Assembly (NCBI GenBank): GCA_964513565.1
Contig: CAZENE010000001.1
Coordinates: forward strand, 150,083-214,082
DNA length: 64,000 bases
Direction of reading: 5' to 3'
DNA from: Delta-02 sp964513565
GTDB lineage: Bacteria; Desulfobacterota; Syntrophorhabdia; Syntrophorhabdales; Syntrophorhabdaceae
Position 1 is the stretch's first letter. Each line of letters begins with the position of its first letter. Made by a program: the position numbers and the translations under genes. Below, piece after piece: positions 25,241 through 33,988 of the stretch. The notes under the pieces were generated by a model. It saw nothing but the letters and a program-made list of their open reading frames with translations. It had not been told where the DNA came from and searched no databases.

Positions 25241-28200
25241 ATGGAGTTATCTCGCGCTCATATATTGGTATGTGCAGGAGCTGCATGCGTCTCGTCCGGC
25301 TGCCGCCAGATCAGGGATGCTGTCGTCAATAAGATCGTCGAGCATGGTCTGCAGAATGAAATTAAGGTCATCGAGACAGGTTGCATCGGTTCCTGCGACC
25401 TCGGCCCTCTCGCGCTTGTTTATCCCGAAGGTGTCCTGTATCAAAAATTAAAACCTGAAGACGCCGAAGAGATCGTTACCGAGCATCTGCTCAAGGGAAG
25501 GATCGTCGAACGCCTGCTGTACAAGGAAGCAACGACGGCCAAAACGATCCCGTCGATGAAAGAGATAGATTTTTTCAAGAACCAGATAAAGATCGTTCTG
25601 CGCAACTGTGGTGTTATCAACCCGATGAACATTGAAGAATACATTGCAAGGGACGGCTACCTGGCCCTCGGCAAGGCCCTCACCTCGATGACAAGGGAAG
25701 AGGTTGTCGAGGAGGTCCTGAAATCAGGTCTCCGCGGACGCGGCGGCGGCGGGTTCCCTACCGGCCTAAAATGGAAATTTGCATTCCAGTCACCGGGGGA
25801 CGTCAAATACGTCGTCTGCAATGCCGACGAAGGCGATCCCGGCGCTTTCATGGACCGCAGTGTCCTTGAAGGCGACCCGCACAGCGTTATAGAGGCAATG
25901 GCGATAGCCGCGTATGCTATCGGTGCCGAGCAGGGTTATGTCTATGTCAGGGCGGAGTATCCTCTCGCGATAGACCGGCTCAATTGGGCGATCGGCCAGG
26001 CGCGTGAATACAAGTTCCTCGGTAAGGATATCCTTGAGACGGGTTTCAACTTCGATCTCGAGATCCGTATTGGTGCCGGTGCTTTCGTCTGCGGTGAAGA
26101 GACGGCGCTCATGATCTCGATCGAAGGCAAGCGTGGAGAACCAAGGCCCAGGCCGCCTTTCCCGGTCGTAAAAGGCCTTTTCGATGCCCCGACGCTCCTT
26201 AATAATGTCGAGACATATGCGAATATACCGGCGATCATCAATAACGGGGCCGCCTGGTACTCACAGTACGGAACGGAAAAAAGCAAGGGGACGAAGGTCT
26301 TTGCCCTTGCCGGCGCCGTTAATAACACGGGTCTTGTCGAAGTCCCGATGGGCACGCCGCTTGGCGACATAGTCTTCAATATCGGCGGGGGCATCAAGGG
26401 CGGCAAGAAATACAAGGCTGCACAACTTGGCGGACCTTCGGGAGGCTGCATCCCTATTCAGCACCTGAACGTTCCCGTGGACTATGAATCGGTAGCGGAA
26501 CTCGGTGCCATCGTCGGCTCCGGAGGTCTTATAGTTGCCGATGAAGACACCTGCATGGTCGACTTCGCCCGTTTTTTCCTCGATTTCATTCAGCATGAAT
26601 CATGCGGTAAATGCCCGCCGTGCCGCATCGGGACAAAGAGGATGCTCGAGATCCTGAAGAGGATAACCCACGGCCAGGGCAAGCCGTCGGATATCGATGA
26701 CCTTATCGAGCTTGCTACCCGTATCAAGGATGCCGCTCTGTGCGGTTTAGGGCAGACTGCCCCCAACCCCATTCTATCCACGCTCAGATATTTCAAAGAC
26801 GAGTACATGGAACATATTGAAGACAAGCACTGCCGCGCAGGCGTATGCAGCGCGCTCTTCGATGCGCCGTGCCAGAATGCCTGCCCCGCGGACCAGAATG
26901 CATGGGGCTATGTCACCCTGATAAGCGAAGGCCGGATGAAAGAGGCCATCGCTGTCATTAAGGAATCGAACCCGTTCCCGGCAACGCTGGGTAGGGTTTG
27001 CGTGCATCCCTGTGAAGCAAAGTGCCGTCGCGCCCAGATAGATGCCCCGGTCTCGATCTGCTCCCTGAAGCGTTATGCCGCGGATGCGGACATGGCGGCC
27101 TATCCGCGCTTCAAGCCTCCGGTCGAAAAGCCTAAAGGTAAAAAGGCGGCCGTGATCGGAGCAGGGCCGGGCGGGCTCGCAGGGGCATACTTTCTCGCCC
27201 TGAAAGGCTACGGTGTGACGGTTTTCGAGTCACTGCCTGTGGCAGGCGGAATGCTGGCTGTCGGCATCCCCGATTACCGCCTTCCCCGGGACGTCCTCAA
27301 CAACGAGATCAAATCCATCACGGACCTTGGCGTCGAGATAAAATACAACACGATCTTTGGCAAGGACATAACGAGCGAGCAGCTGTTTAAGGACGGTTTT
27401 AGCGCCATCCTGATAGCTACGGGGGCACACCGGGGACAGAAATTGAATATTCCGGGAGAGGACGCGGAAGGCGTGCTTGATGGTGTAACCTTTCTTAGGG
27501 ATGTCAATCTCGGAAGCACCACGAAGGTCGAAGGCAAGGTCGTTGTCCTTGGCGGCGGCAACGTGGCGATAGATGCCGCGCGTGCAGCCTTGAGGCTCGG
27601 AGCGGACGACGTTTCGATCCTCTACAGGCGTGAAAGATCGGATATGCCGGCATACGTCGAGGAAATTGACGAGGCAGAGCTTGAAGGCGTCAAAGTGCAT
27701 ACGCTTGTTGCCCCGAAAACCATAGCAGCAAAAGACGGGAAGGTGAGCGGTCTTTCGTGCGCGCGCATGCTCCTCGGGCAGTTCGATAAAGGCGGCCGAC
27801 GCAGACCGGAGCCTATTACTGGTTCCGACTTCTTTGTAGAAGCCGACATGATTATCGCCGCGATCGGCCAGATCCCGGATCTCTCATGGATGAATGGCGA
27901 TGGGGTAAAAGCAGACAAAGCAGGAACGGTCGAAGTCGATATGAAGACCCTAGCCACGGGTGCTGAAGGCATCTTCGCGGCAGGCGACAATGTCCGGGGC
28001 CCCGCCACGGTTGTCGAAGCGGTCGGAGATGGCAAGAAGGCCGCGATGCAGATCGATATATTTCTGGGAGGCGATGGCATAGCGCCGAACGCTTTCCGCG
28101 ATGAGCTCCTCGGTATGGCCGTAACCTACAATGAGGCTGAATATCAGAAGGAGATCGGCAGGACAAAAATGCCGCACCTGCCCGTATCGAAACGCCACCG

Positions 28201-28294
28201 GAACTTCAATGAGGTCGTTCTGGGTTATGACGACAAGGCGGCGATCGAAGAAGCAAAAAGGTGTCTCCATTGTTATGTGAGGACAAGCGAATAA
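25241..28294 (+). CDS. NuoF-GltD fusion flavoprotein (HydB of set 3)
   Basis: A 1017-residue fusion. Residues about 1-95 form a thioredoxin-like [2Fe-2S] domain with intact ligands (CAGAAC, TGCIGSC). Residues 110-540 are NuoF (GRGGGGFPTGLKW, CNADEGDPGAFMD, CGEETAL, ESCGKCPPC). Then comes a GltD/NfnB-type part: a Cys-rich [4Fe-4S] segment (CQNACPADQ, CVHPCEAKCRR, CSLKRY), an FAD site VIGAGPGGLAGAY near 633, an NAD(P) site VVLGGGNVAIDAARAA near 765 with ILYRRERSDMPA, and a terminal FAD-contact ATGAEGIFAAGDNVRG. The RR after the second Rossmann fold is the pattern of NADPH-using GltD, so I infer one NAD(H) site and one NADP(H) site on one chain. It replaces the ferredoxin tail of ordinary HydB. 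Confidence 0.92.
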   Translation: MELSRAHILVCAGAACVSSGCRQIRDAVVNKIVEHGLQNEIKVIETGCIGSCDLGPLALVYPEGVLYQKLKPEDAEEIVTEHLLKGRIVERLLYKEATTAKTIPSMKEIDFFKNQIKIVLRNCGVINPMNIEEYIARDGYLALGKALTSMTREEVVEEVLKSGLRGRGGGGFPTGLKWKFAFQSPGDVKYVVCNADEGDPGAFMDRSVLEGDPHSVIEAMAIAAYAIGAEQGYVYVRAEYPLAIDRLNWAIGQAREYKFLGKDILETGFNFDLEIRIGAGAFVCGEETALMISIEGKRGEPRPRPPFPVVKGLFDAPTLLNNVETYANIPAIINNGAAWYSQYGTEKSKGTKVFALAGAVNNTGLVEVPMGTPLGDIVFNIGGGIKGGKKYKAAQLGGPSGGCIPIQHLNVPVDYESVAELGAIVGSGGLIVADEDTCMVDFARFFLDFIQHESCGKCPPCRIGTKRMLEILKRITHGQGKPSDIDDLIELATRIKDAALCGLGQTAPNPILSTLRYFKDEYMEHIEDKHCRAGVCSALFDAPCQNACPADQNAWGYVTLISEGRMKEAIAVIKESNPFPATLGRVCVHPCEAKCRRAQIDAPVSICSLKRYAADADMAAYPRFKPPVEKPKGKKAAVIGAGPGGLAGAYFLALKGYGVTVFESLPVAGGMLAVGIPDYRLPRDVLNNEIKSITDLGVEIKYNTIFGKDITSEQLFKDGFSAILIATGAHRGQKLNIPGEDAEGVLDGVTFLRDVNLGSTTKVEGKVVVLGGGNVAIDAARAALRLGADDVSILYRRERSDMPAYVEEIDEAELEGVKVHTLVAPKTIAAKDGKVSGLSCARMLLGQFDKGGRRRPEPITGSDFFVEADMIIAAIGQIPDLSWMNGDGVKADKAGTVEVDMKTLATGAEGIFAAGDNVRGPATVVEAVGDGKKAAMQIDIFLGGDGIAPNAFRDELLGMAVTYNEAEYQKEIGRTKMPHLPVSKRHRNFNEVVLGYDDKAAIEEAKRCLHCYVRTSE

Positions 28295-28317
28295 GCATTG
28301 AGGAAGGAGCTGTCTCT

Positions 28318-30042
28318 ATGACGATAAGCCTTACAATTGACGGGCGTCCGATCGAGGTCGAAGAAGGTGCAAGCATACTGGATGCGGCAAGATCGGCAAA
28401 TGTCCATATACCAACGTTGTGCTATCTGCCTGAGGTCCAGGCGATCGGGGCATGCAGGGTTTGCCTTGTTGAGATAGAGGGAAACCGCACACTTCAGGCT
28501 GCCTGTGTCTCTCCGGCAGTGCAAGGCCAGGTAATTCATACGAATACAGACAGAGTCCGCAAGGCGCGGCGCTTCTCTGTTGAAATGCTCCTGTCGAACC
28601 ATCCTTTTGAATGTTTAAGCTGCGCGAAAAACCTGCATTGCGACCTGCAGTCCCTTGCGTATGACCTTGGCATCCGCGAGGTTCGGTTCACCGGGGAAAA
28701 AAGCGGCGGGAGAATGGATGAATCATCGCCATCCATACGGCGGGATCAGAACAAGTGTATCCTGTGCAGGCGCTGCGTGACGGTCTGTCAGGAAATACAG
28801 TCCGTCACGGCCCTTTATGTGCAGGGAAGAGGTTTCGACGCGCGGGTAGGGCCCGCTTTTGATCGCGATATCAATGATGTCCCATGCACTAACTGCGGAC
28901 AGTGTGTGATCGTGTGCCCCGTGGGGGCGATAACGGAAAAAGAATATATCGATGACGTATGGGCTGCCATCCACGACCCGCAGAAATTCGTCGTGGTCCA
29001 GGACGCGCCGGCGGTCAGGGCCGCTCTGGGCGAGGAGTTCGGTTACCCTCCGGGCACCCTCGTGACCGGCAAGATGCTGGCGGCAGCCCGCAAACTTGGT
29101 TTTGACCGGGTTTTCGACACGAATTTTGCGGCCGATTTGACCATTCTCGAAGAAGGGACAGAATTGTTGAAGCGTGTAAGAGAAGGCGGCGTTCTCCCGA
29201 TGATCACAAGCTGCAGCCCCGGGTGGATCAAGTTTATCGAACATTTTTACCCGGAACTGCTCGATCATCTTTCGACCTGCAAGTCCCCCCACATGATGTT
29301 GGGCACTCTAACAAAGACGTATTTTGCCGAAAAAGCGGGGATAGATCCGAAGGATATCGTAGTCGTGTCCGTTATGCCCTGTACGGCCAAAAAGTTCGAA
29401 TGCAACCGCCCGGAAATGTCCGATAGCGGCTATAAGGATGTGGATTACGTTCTGACAACGCGCGAATTTGCCAGGATGATCAAACAGGCAGGCATCGATT
29501 TTGAGAGCCTTGCCGATGAGAATTATGACGATCCGATGGGTGAATATACAGGTGCGGCTACGATCTTCGGCGCAACCGGCGGTGTTATGGAAGCCGCGCT
29601 GAGGACGGCCTACGAGGTGGCAACCGGCAAGACCCTCGAAAATGTCGAGTTCACCGCGGTACGGGGTCTTGACGGGATCAAGGAGGCAACAGTGCCCGTT
29701 GAGGGCATAGGCGATGTGAGGGTCGCCGTAACCCACGGGCTCGGCAATGCCCGAAAACTGCTTGAGAGGATAAAAAGCGGCGACGCCGATTATCATTTTA
29801 TTGAGGTCATGGCCTGCCCGGGAGGGTGCGTGGGAGGCGGCGGACAGCCTATCCCGGTAACGAACGAGATAAGGGCCCTGAGGGCACAGGCCCTTTATAA
29901 TGAAGATTCAGCCCTGAAATATAGAAAGTCTCATGAAAACCCGTCCATCAAGAAGGTCTATGAAGAATTTCTCGGTCAGCCGCTGGGCGAAAAATCGCAT
30001 CACCTGCTGCATACTCATTACACGCCGCGCAATAAATTTTAA
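28318..30042 (+). CDS. [FeFe]-hydrogenase catalytic subunit (set 3)
   Basis: A 574-residue catalytic subunit with the same plan as set 2: [2Fe-2S] domain (GACRVC), HPFECLSCAKNLHC, CILCRRCVTVC, CTNCGQCVIVCP, then TSCSPGW, MPCTAKKFE, MACPGGCVGGGGQP and LLHTHY near the end. Its last H-cluster loop is canonical. I place the start at ATG 28318, which has AGGAAGGAG directly upstream; the open frame extends into the end of the fusion gene without support. With the fusion protein it should form a hydrogenase exchanging electrons with two nucleotide sites. It is the last gene of the long operon. Confidence 0.92.
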   Translation: MTISLTIDGRPIEVEEGASILDAARSANVHIPTLCYLPEVQAIGACRVCLVEIEGNRTLQAACVSPAVQGQVIHTNTDRVRKARRFSVEMLLSNHPFECLSCAKNLHCDLQSLAYDLGIREVRFTGEKSGGRMDESSPSIRRDQNKCILCRRCVTVCQEIQSVTALYVQGRGFDARVGPAFDRDINDVPCTNCGQCVIVCPVGAITEKEYIDDVWAAIHDPQKFVVVQDAPAVRAALGEEFGYPPGTLVTGKMLAAARKLGFDRVFDTNFAADLTILEEGTELLKRVREGGVLPMITSCSPGWIKFIEHFYPELLDHLSTCKSPHMMLGTLTKTYFAEKAGIDPKDIVVVSVMPCTAKKFECNRPEMSDSGYKDVDYVLTTREFARMIKQAGIDFESLADENYDDPMGEYTGAATIFGATGGVMEAALRTAYEVATGKTLENVEFTAVRGLDGIKEATVPVEGIGDVRVAVTHGLGNARKLLERIKSGDADYHFIEVMACPGGCVGGGGQPIPVTNEIRALRAQALYNEDSALKYRKSHENPSIKKVYEEFLGQPLGEKSHHLLHTHYTPRNKF

Positions 30043-30056
30043 CCCGGCCAATTCGT

Positions 30057-30089
30057 GCACCGCCGGCATCGACTCCTGCCGGACGGTGC
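30057..30089 (+). terminator. Hairpin at the end of the hydrogenase operon
   Basis: GCACCGCCGGCA (30057-30068) pairs with TGCCGGACGGTGC (30077-30089) with one bulged base and an 8-nt loop. There is no T-run, so it may be a Rho-dependent stop, a processing barrier or a weak terminator after the last hydrogenase gene. Confidence 0.45.
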
Positions 30090-30134
30090 AGGCCACTTCG
30101 AAGGTCTCAGGGTTCGGTTGATGTATATTATCGT

Positions 30135-30470
30135 TTATTTTATCATGATAAGGAGCATCTTATAACGCTTTACCGCTTTCAGGGCATGAGGCTTATTCGC
30201 CGGCATTATTATCATATCCCCTTCCTTTACCATATGCGGCTTGCCATCAATTGTTATCCGCGCTTCACCTTCCAGGATATGGACAGCGGCGTCGAACGGA
30301 GCGGTATGTTCGCTCAAGCCCTGGCCTTCGTCAAACGCGAAGATCGTCATTGTCCCTGCAGGCTTACGGATGATCTCCCGGCTGACCACGGAATGTTCCT
30401 GGTATACCGCCAGATCTCTCAGGTTGAAAGGCCGTGTTTCTTTTTCAAGCGCGATAAAGTTTTCGCCCAT
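30135..30470 (-). CDS. Cupin-domain protein
   Basis: A 111-residue single-domain cupin. Motif 1 is EHTAPFDAAVHILEGEA and motif 2 holds the second His (PANKPHALKAV). Such small cupins bind a metal and often sense or modify small molecules; function is unknown. The start has AAGGAGG and an FNR-like box sits about 40 bp upstream of a possible -10. It is transcribed divergently from hydF, so the shared region may co-regulate it with the maturase genes. Confidence 0.85.
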   Translation of the reverse strand: MGENFIALEKETRPFNLRDLAVYQEHSVVSREIIRKPAGTMTIFAFDEGQGLSEHTAPFDAAVHILEGEARITIDGKPHMVKEGDMIIMPANKPHALKAVKRYKMLLIMIK

Positions 30471-30522
30471 ATCGTCCTCCTTATCATGATTATTTTATAT
30501 AATCAAAGAATGGCACCTGTAA

Positions 30523-30536
30523 TTGACCTAAGTCAA
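30523..30536. promoter_or_regulatory. FNR/CRP-type box between cupin and hydF
   Basis: TTGAC-CTAA-GTCAA is a perfect 5-bp inverted repeat that fits the TTGAY-N4-RTCAA pattern of FNR/DNR-family regulators. On the minus strand it lies roughly 40 bp upstream of a likely start site (TATAAA at 30498-30493), the class II activator position for the cupin gene; hydF starts 70 bp to the other side. The regulator is not in the window. Confidence 0.5.
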
Positions 30537-30605
30537 CCCCGGAATAAGCGGATGGTTTCTACAAATAATGATTGAAAAGTATAAGGTACGTCAAAGGATG
30601 GAAAG

Positions 30606-31847
30606 ATGACTGATACGACACTCAACCAGACTCCCCGGGGAAGCCGGCTGCATATAGCCATCTTCGGCAGGCGCAATGCCGGGAAATCGAGCCTGATCAA
30701 TGCGCTGACAAACCAGCAGATCGCGATAGTCTCCGATATACCCGGCACGACAACCGATCCTGTCTATAAGTCGATGGAGATATTGCCGATAGGGCCCGTC
30801 GTCATCATCGATACCGCCGGGATAGACGATTCCGGGGAACTGGGGAGGCTTCGGATCGAAAAGGCCCTAGATGTCCTGAAAAAAACGGACCTGATGCTCC
30901 TCGTTGTCGACCCCGCCGAAGGTTTCGGCCACTTCGAGGAGGGCATAATCGAAAAGGCCCGTAAAAGCAAAGTTGCCCCGATCATCGTGGTCAATAAAAT
31001 GGACCGGTATCCGGGATTTACCCTGGGCCCGGATGCGTCGAAACGTGATATACCGGTCGTTAATGTCAGCGCGGCGACGCGTAAGGGCATCGATGAGCTC
31101 AAGATGGCCATGATCGGGCAGGCGCCGAAGGACTTCATGGATGCAGTGATCCTCGGAGACCTCATCGATCCCGGAGATACTGTGGTTCTCGTCGTCCCGA
31201 TCGACGCTGCGGCCCCCAAGGGGAGGTTGATCCTCCCGCAGGTCCAGGCGATACGCGACATTCTCGACCACAACGGGATCGCCTGTGTCGTACAGGAAGA
31301 CCGGCTGAAAGATGCACTTTCGAATCTGAAGGAAAAACCTGCTCTCGTCGTGACCGATTCCCAGGCCTTCAAGAAAGTCGCCGCGGATACTCCCCCGGAT
31401 ATTCTTCTTACGTCCTTTTCCATACTGCTGGCCCGCCACAAGGGCGATCTTGCGACTCTGGTCGAAGGCGTAAAGGCCATCGAACATCTCTCTCCCGGGG
31501 ATAAGGTCCTTGTGTCCGAGGCGTGTACGCACCACCGTGTGGAAGACGATATCGGAACGGTGAAGATACCCCGTTGGCTCGACGAGATCGTGGGCGGACC
31601 GCTCGATTACAGCTGGGTCAGCGGGCACGAGCTGCCGAAAGACATTGCGCAGTATAAGCTCATCATACATTGCGGGGCATGCATGATAAACCGGAAAGAA
31701 ATGCTGCACCGGATAATGGTTGCCCGGCATGCCGGGATACCGATCGTCAATTACGGCGTGGTGATCGCATATGTAACGGGGATCCTGGAAAGGACTTTGA
31801 GGCCCTTTCACGAGGTCTGGCAGACTCTTGAAAATACAAAAAAGTGA
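30606..31847 (+). CDS. hydF: [FeFe]-hydrogenase maturation GTPase HydF
   Basis: A 413-residue scaffold protein for H-cluster assembly. The GTPase domain has GRRNAGKSSLINALT, DIPGTTTDP, DTAGIDD and NKMD. The C-terminal cluster domain has the family ligands ACTHH and HCGACMIN, which hold the [4Fe-4S] cluster. HydF receives the diiron unit from HydE and HydG products and transfers it to HydA. hydG follows 65 bp later. One HydF would serve all five H-cluster-type proteins in this region. Confidence 0.95.
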   Translation: MTDTTLNQTPRGSRLHIAIFGRRNAGKSSLINALTNQQIAIVSDIPGTTTDPVYKSMEILPIGPVVIIDTAGIDDSGELGRLRIEKALDVLKKTDLMLLVVDPAEGFGHFEEGIIEKARKSKVAPIIVVNKMDRYPGFTLGPDASKRDIPVVNVSAATRKGIDELKMAMIGQAPKDFMDAVILGDLIDPGDTVVLVVPIDAAAPKGRLILPQVQAIRDILDHNGIACVVQEDRLKDALSNLKEKPALVVTDSQAFKKVAADTPPDILLTSFSILLARHKGDLATLVEGVKAIEHLSPGDKVLVSEACTHHRVEDDIGTVKIPRWLDEIVGGPLDYSWVSGHELPKDIAQYKLIIHCGACMINRKEMLHRIMVARHAGIPIVNYGVVIAYVTGILERTLRPFHEVWQTLENTKK

Positions 31848-31912
31848 GGTTTTCGGGCATTCTTTACTTTTGATACCCCGCGCAATATACTTAAATGACG
31901 GAGGTCGCCGCA

Positions 31913-33328
31913 ATGAAGAATAATGACCGGATACAGCGGGCTGATTTTATAGATGAGGCAATTATTCACCAGGCCTTGGAAAAGGCGAAGGGTGCTTCGA
32001 AAGCCGAAGCCCTCGAAATCATAGAAAAGGGCCGGGAAGCTAAAGGATTGTCTCCTTACGAAACCGCGGTTCTTCTTTATGCCGCCGAAGGAGACGCCCA
32101 GGATGCCCTCTTTGGCGCATCCCGTGAGGTCAAGGAGAAAATATATGGTCAGCGGCTCGTTCTTTTCGCCCCGCTTTACATCAGTAATTACTGCATCAAC
32201 AATTGCATTTATTGCGGATACAGGCAGCATAACGAAATACCTCGCCAACGGCTGACAATGGAGGAAATAGAAGGCGAGGTCATTGCGCTTGAGGCTATGG
32301 GGCACAAGCGTATTGCCCTCGAAGTCGGAGAAGACCCTGAGCATTGCCCCATCGACTATGTCCTTGAGGCCATTCGGAAGATCTATTCGGTAAAGGAATC
32401 AACCGGTAGCATTCGCCGCATAAACGTGAATATCGCCGCCACCACCGTGGAGGATTATCACAGGCTGAAAGAAGCGGGTATAGGAACATATATCCTTTTC
32501 CAGGAAACCTACCACCGCGCAACATATAACCGATGTCATCCTTCGGGACCCAAAAGAGATTACGATTGGCATGCAACGGCAATGGACCGTGCAATGCTGG
32601 CAGGTATCGATGATGTCGGATTGGGCGTACTGTTCGGACTATACGACTACAGGTTCGAAGTCCTCGGTCTGCTCATGCATTCACTGCATCTCGAAGATCG
32701 GTTCGGAGTGGGCTGCCACACCATATCGGTCCCCCGCGTGAGGCCGGCCGAAGGGATAAATTTCGAAAACTTCCCCTATCTTGTAAACGATCATGATTTC
32801 AAGCGAATTGTCTCAATTATCCGCCTTGCCGTGCCCTATACCGGAATGATCCTGTCTACGCGTGAGCCGCCGGGACATCGGGACGAGGTCATTTCCCTCG
32901 GGATATCCCAGATCAGCGCGGGTTCATGCACGGGTGTCGGGGGTTATCATAAGGACATAGAGAAATCGGGGCGCCGGGAATACAAGCAGTTCCAGGTGGA
33001 AGACAACCGTACGACGGACGAGATGCTCCTGAGTGTATGCAAGTCGGGGTACCTTCCCAGTTTTTGCACGGCCTGCTATCGCCAGGGGCGGACGGGTGAT
33101 AGATTCATGGCCCTTGCCAAGACGGGGGAGATCCAGAATATCTGCCAGCCGAACGCAATACTGACCTTCAAAGAATTCCTCCTGGATTATGCCTCACCCG
33201 AGACGCGGGCATCCGGTGAAAATGTGATACGCATGCACCTTAACAGTATACCCAACCCGAAGATGCGTGAAGAACTGCTAAAAAGGCTTGCAAGGATCGA
33301 AGCGGGCGAAAGAGACCTTTATTTTTGA
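31913..33328 (+). CDS. hydG: [FeFe]-hydrogenase maturation radical-SAM lyase HydG
   Basis: A 471-residue radical SAM enzyme that splits tyrosine to supply CO and cyanide for the H-cluster. The SAM cluster motif is CINNCIYCGY, and the second auxiliary cluster site is CTACYRQGRTG with a further Cys in NICQPNA. The start at 31913 has GGAGG at 31900-31904; an in-frame ATG at 31895 has no ribosome site. It follows hydF; the third maturase, HydE, is not in the window. Confidence 0.95.
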   Translation: MKNNDRIQRADFIDEAIIHQALEKAKGASKAEALEIIEKGREAKGLSPYETAVLLYAAEGDAQDALFGASREVKEKIYGQRLVLFAPLYISNYCINNCIYCGYRQHNEIPRQRLTMEEIEGEVIALEAMGHKRIALEVGEDPEHCPIDYVLEAIRKIYSVKESTGSIRRINVNIAATTVEDYHRLKEAGIGTYILFQETYHRATYNRCHPSGPKRDYDWHATAMDRAMLAGIDDVGLGVLFGLYDYRFEVLGLLMHSLHLEDRFGVGCHTISVPRVRPAEGINFENFPYLVNDHDFKRIVSIIRLAVPYTGMILSTREPPGHRDEVISLGISQISAGSCTGVGGYHKDIEKSGRREYKQFQVEDNRTTDEMLLSVCKSGYLPSFCTACYRQGRTGDRFMALAKTGEIQNICQPNAILTFKEFLLDYASPETRASGENVIRMHLNSIPNPKMREELLKRLARIEAGERDLYF

Positions 33329-33430
33329 AATTGTATCAAAATGACCTTGCCTGCATCAGGCTTTGCTTATATACTTATTGAAACAGGCTGTACTTCAACG
33401 GGGATTAAAAAAATTAGGGGGCTTTGGGAT

Positions 33431-33877
33431 ATGAAGACTGCGCAAGAAATTCTCAAGAACAAAAGCAAAGAGGTCTGGTCGGTAACGCCCGAAAACACCG
33501 TTTTTGAAGCCTTAAAACTGATGGGTGAGAAGGCAATTGGCGCCGTGATGGTCATGGACGATAAAGGGAAGGTCCACGGGATCATATCGGAAAGGGACTA
33601 TGCCCGAAAAGTCATCCTCAAAGGCAAGACATCCCGCGATACTAAAGTAGCGGAGATCATGACGCCTCTCGATAAGATGTATACGGTGAAGCCCGATGCA
33701 TCCGTAGAGGATTGCATGGTCCTCATTACGGCGAAACGCATACGCCACGTCCCGGTATTTGACGCAGACAAATTCGTCGGGCTTATCTCGATCGGCGACG
33801 TCGTTAAATCTATTATCTCTGAAAAGGATACGCTGATTGAACACTTGAGCAATTATATTGCCGGCAAGTACATCTAA
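33431..33877 (+). CDS. Two-CBS-domain protein
   Basis: A 148-residue protein made of a tandem CBS pair, which usually binds adenine nucleotides and reports energy state. The first domain includes PENTVFEALKLMGEKAIGAV and HGIISERDYARKV; the second MYTVKPDASVEDCMVLI, RHVPVFD and LISIGDVVK. The start at 33431 is preferred to the earlier frame opening because the domain begins there and a G-rich site precedes it. It is a stand-alone regulator downstream of hydG, with no effector domain of its own. Confidence 0.88.
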   Translation: MKTAQEILKNKSKEVWSVTPENTVFEALKLMGEKAIGAVMVMDDKGKVHGIISERDYARKVILKGKTSRDTKVAEIMTPLDKMYTVKPDASVEDCMVLITAKRIRHVPVFDADKFVGLISIGDVVKSIISEKDTLIEHLSNYIAGKYI

Positions 33878-33921
33878 AAAGCCGTAAGGCTTATGAGAAA
33901 ACCATCATAATTTTATATTAT

Positions 33922-33949
33922 AAAGCCGCGAAATATTTTTCGCGGCTTT
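33922..33949. terminator. Bidirectional terminator between the CBS and cupin genes
   Basis: AAAGCCGCGAAA (33922-33933) and TTTCGCGGCTTT (33938-33949) form a perfect 12-bp stem with a 4-nt loop, AT-rich at its base on both sides. It separates the convergent CBS gene and cupin gene. Confidence 0.8.
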
Positions 33950-33988
33950 ATACTCCTTACGTTCTCACGCCTTGCGCCTTAGGGTCTT

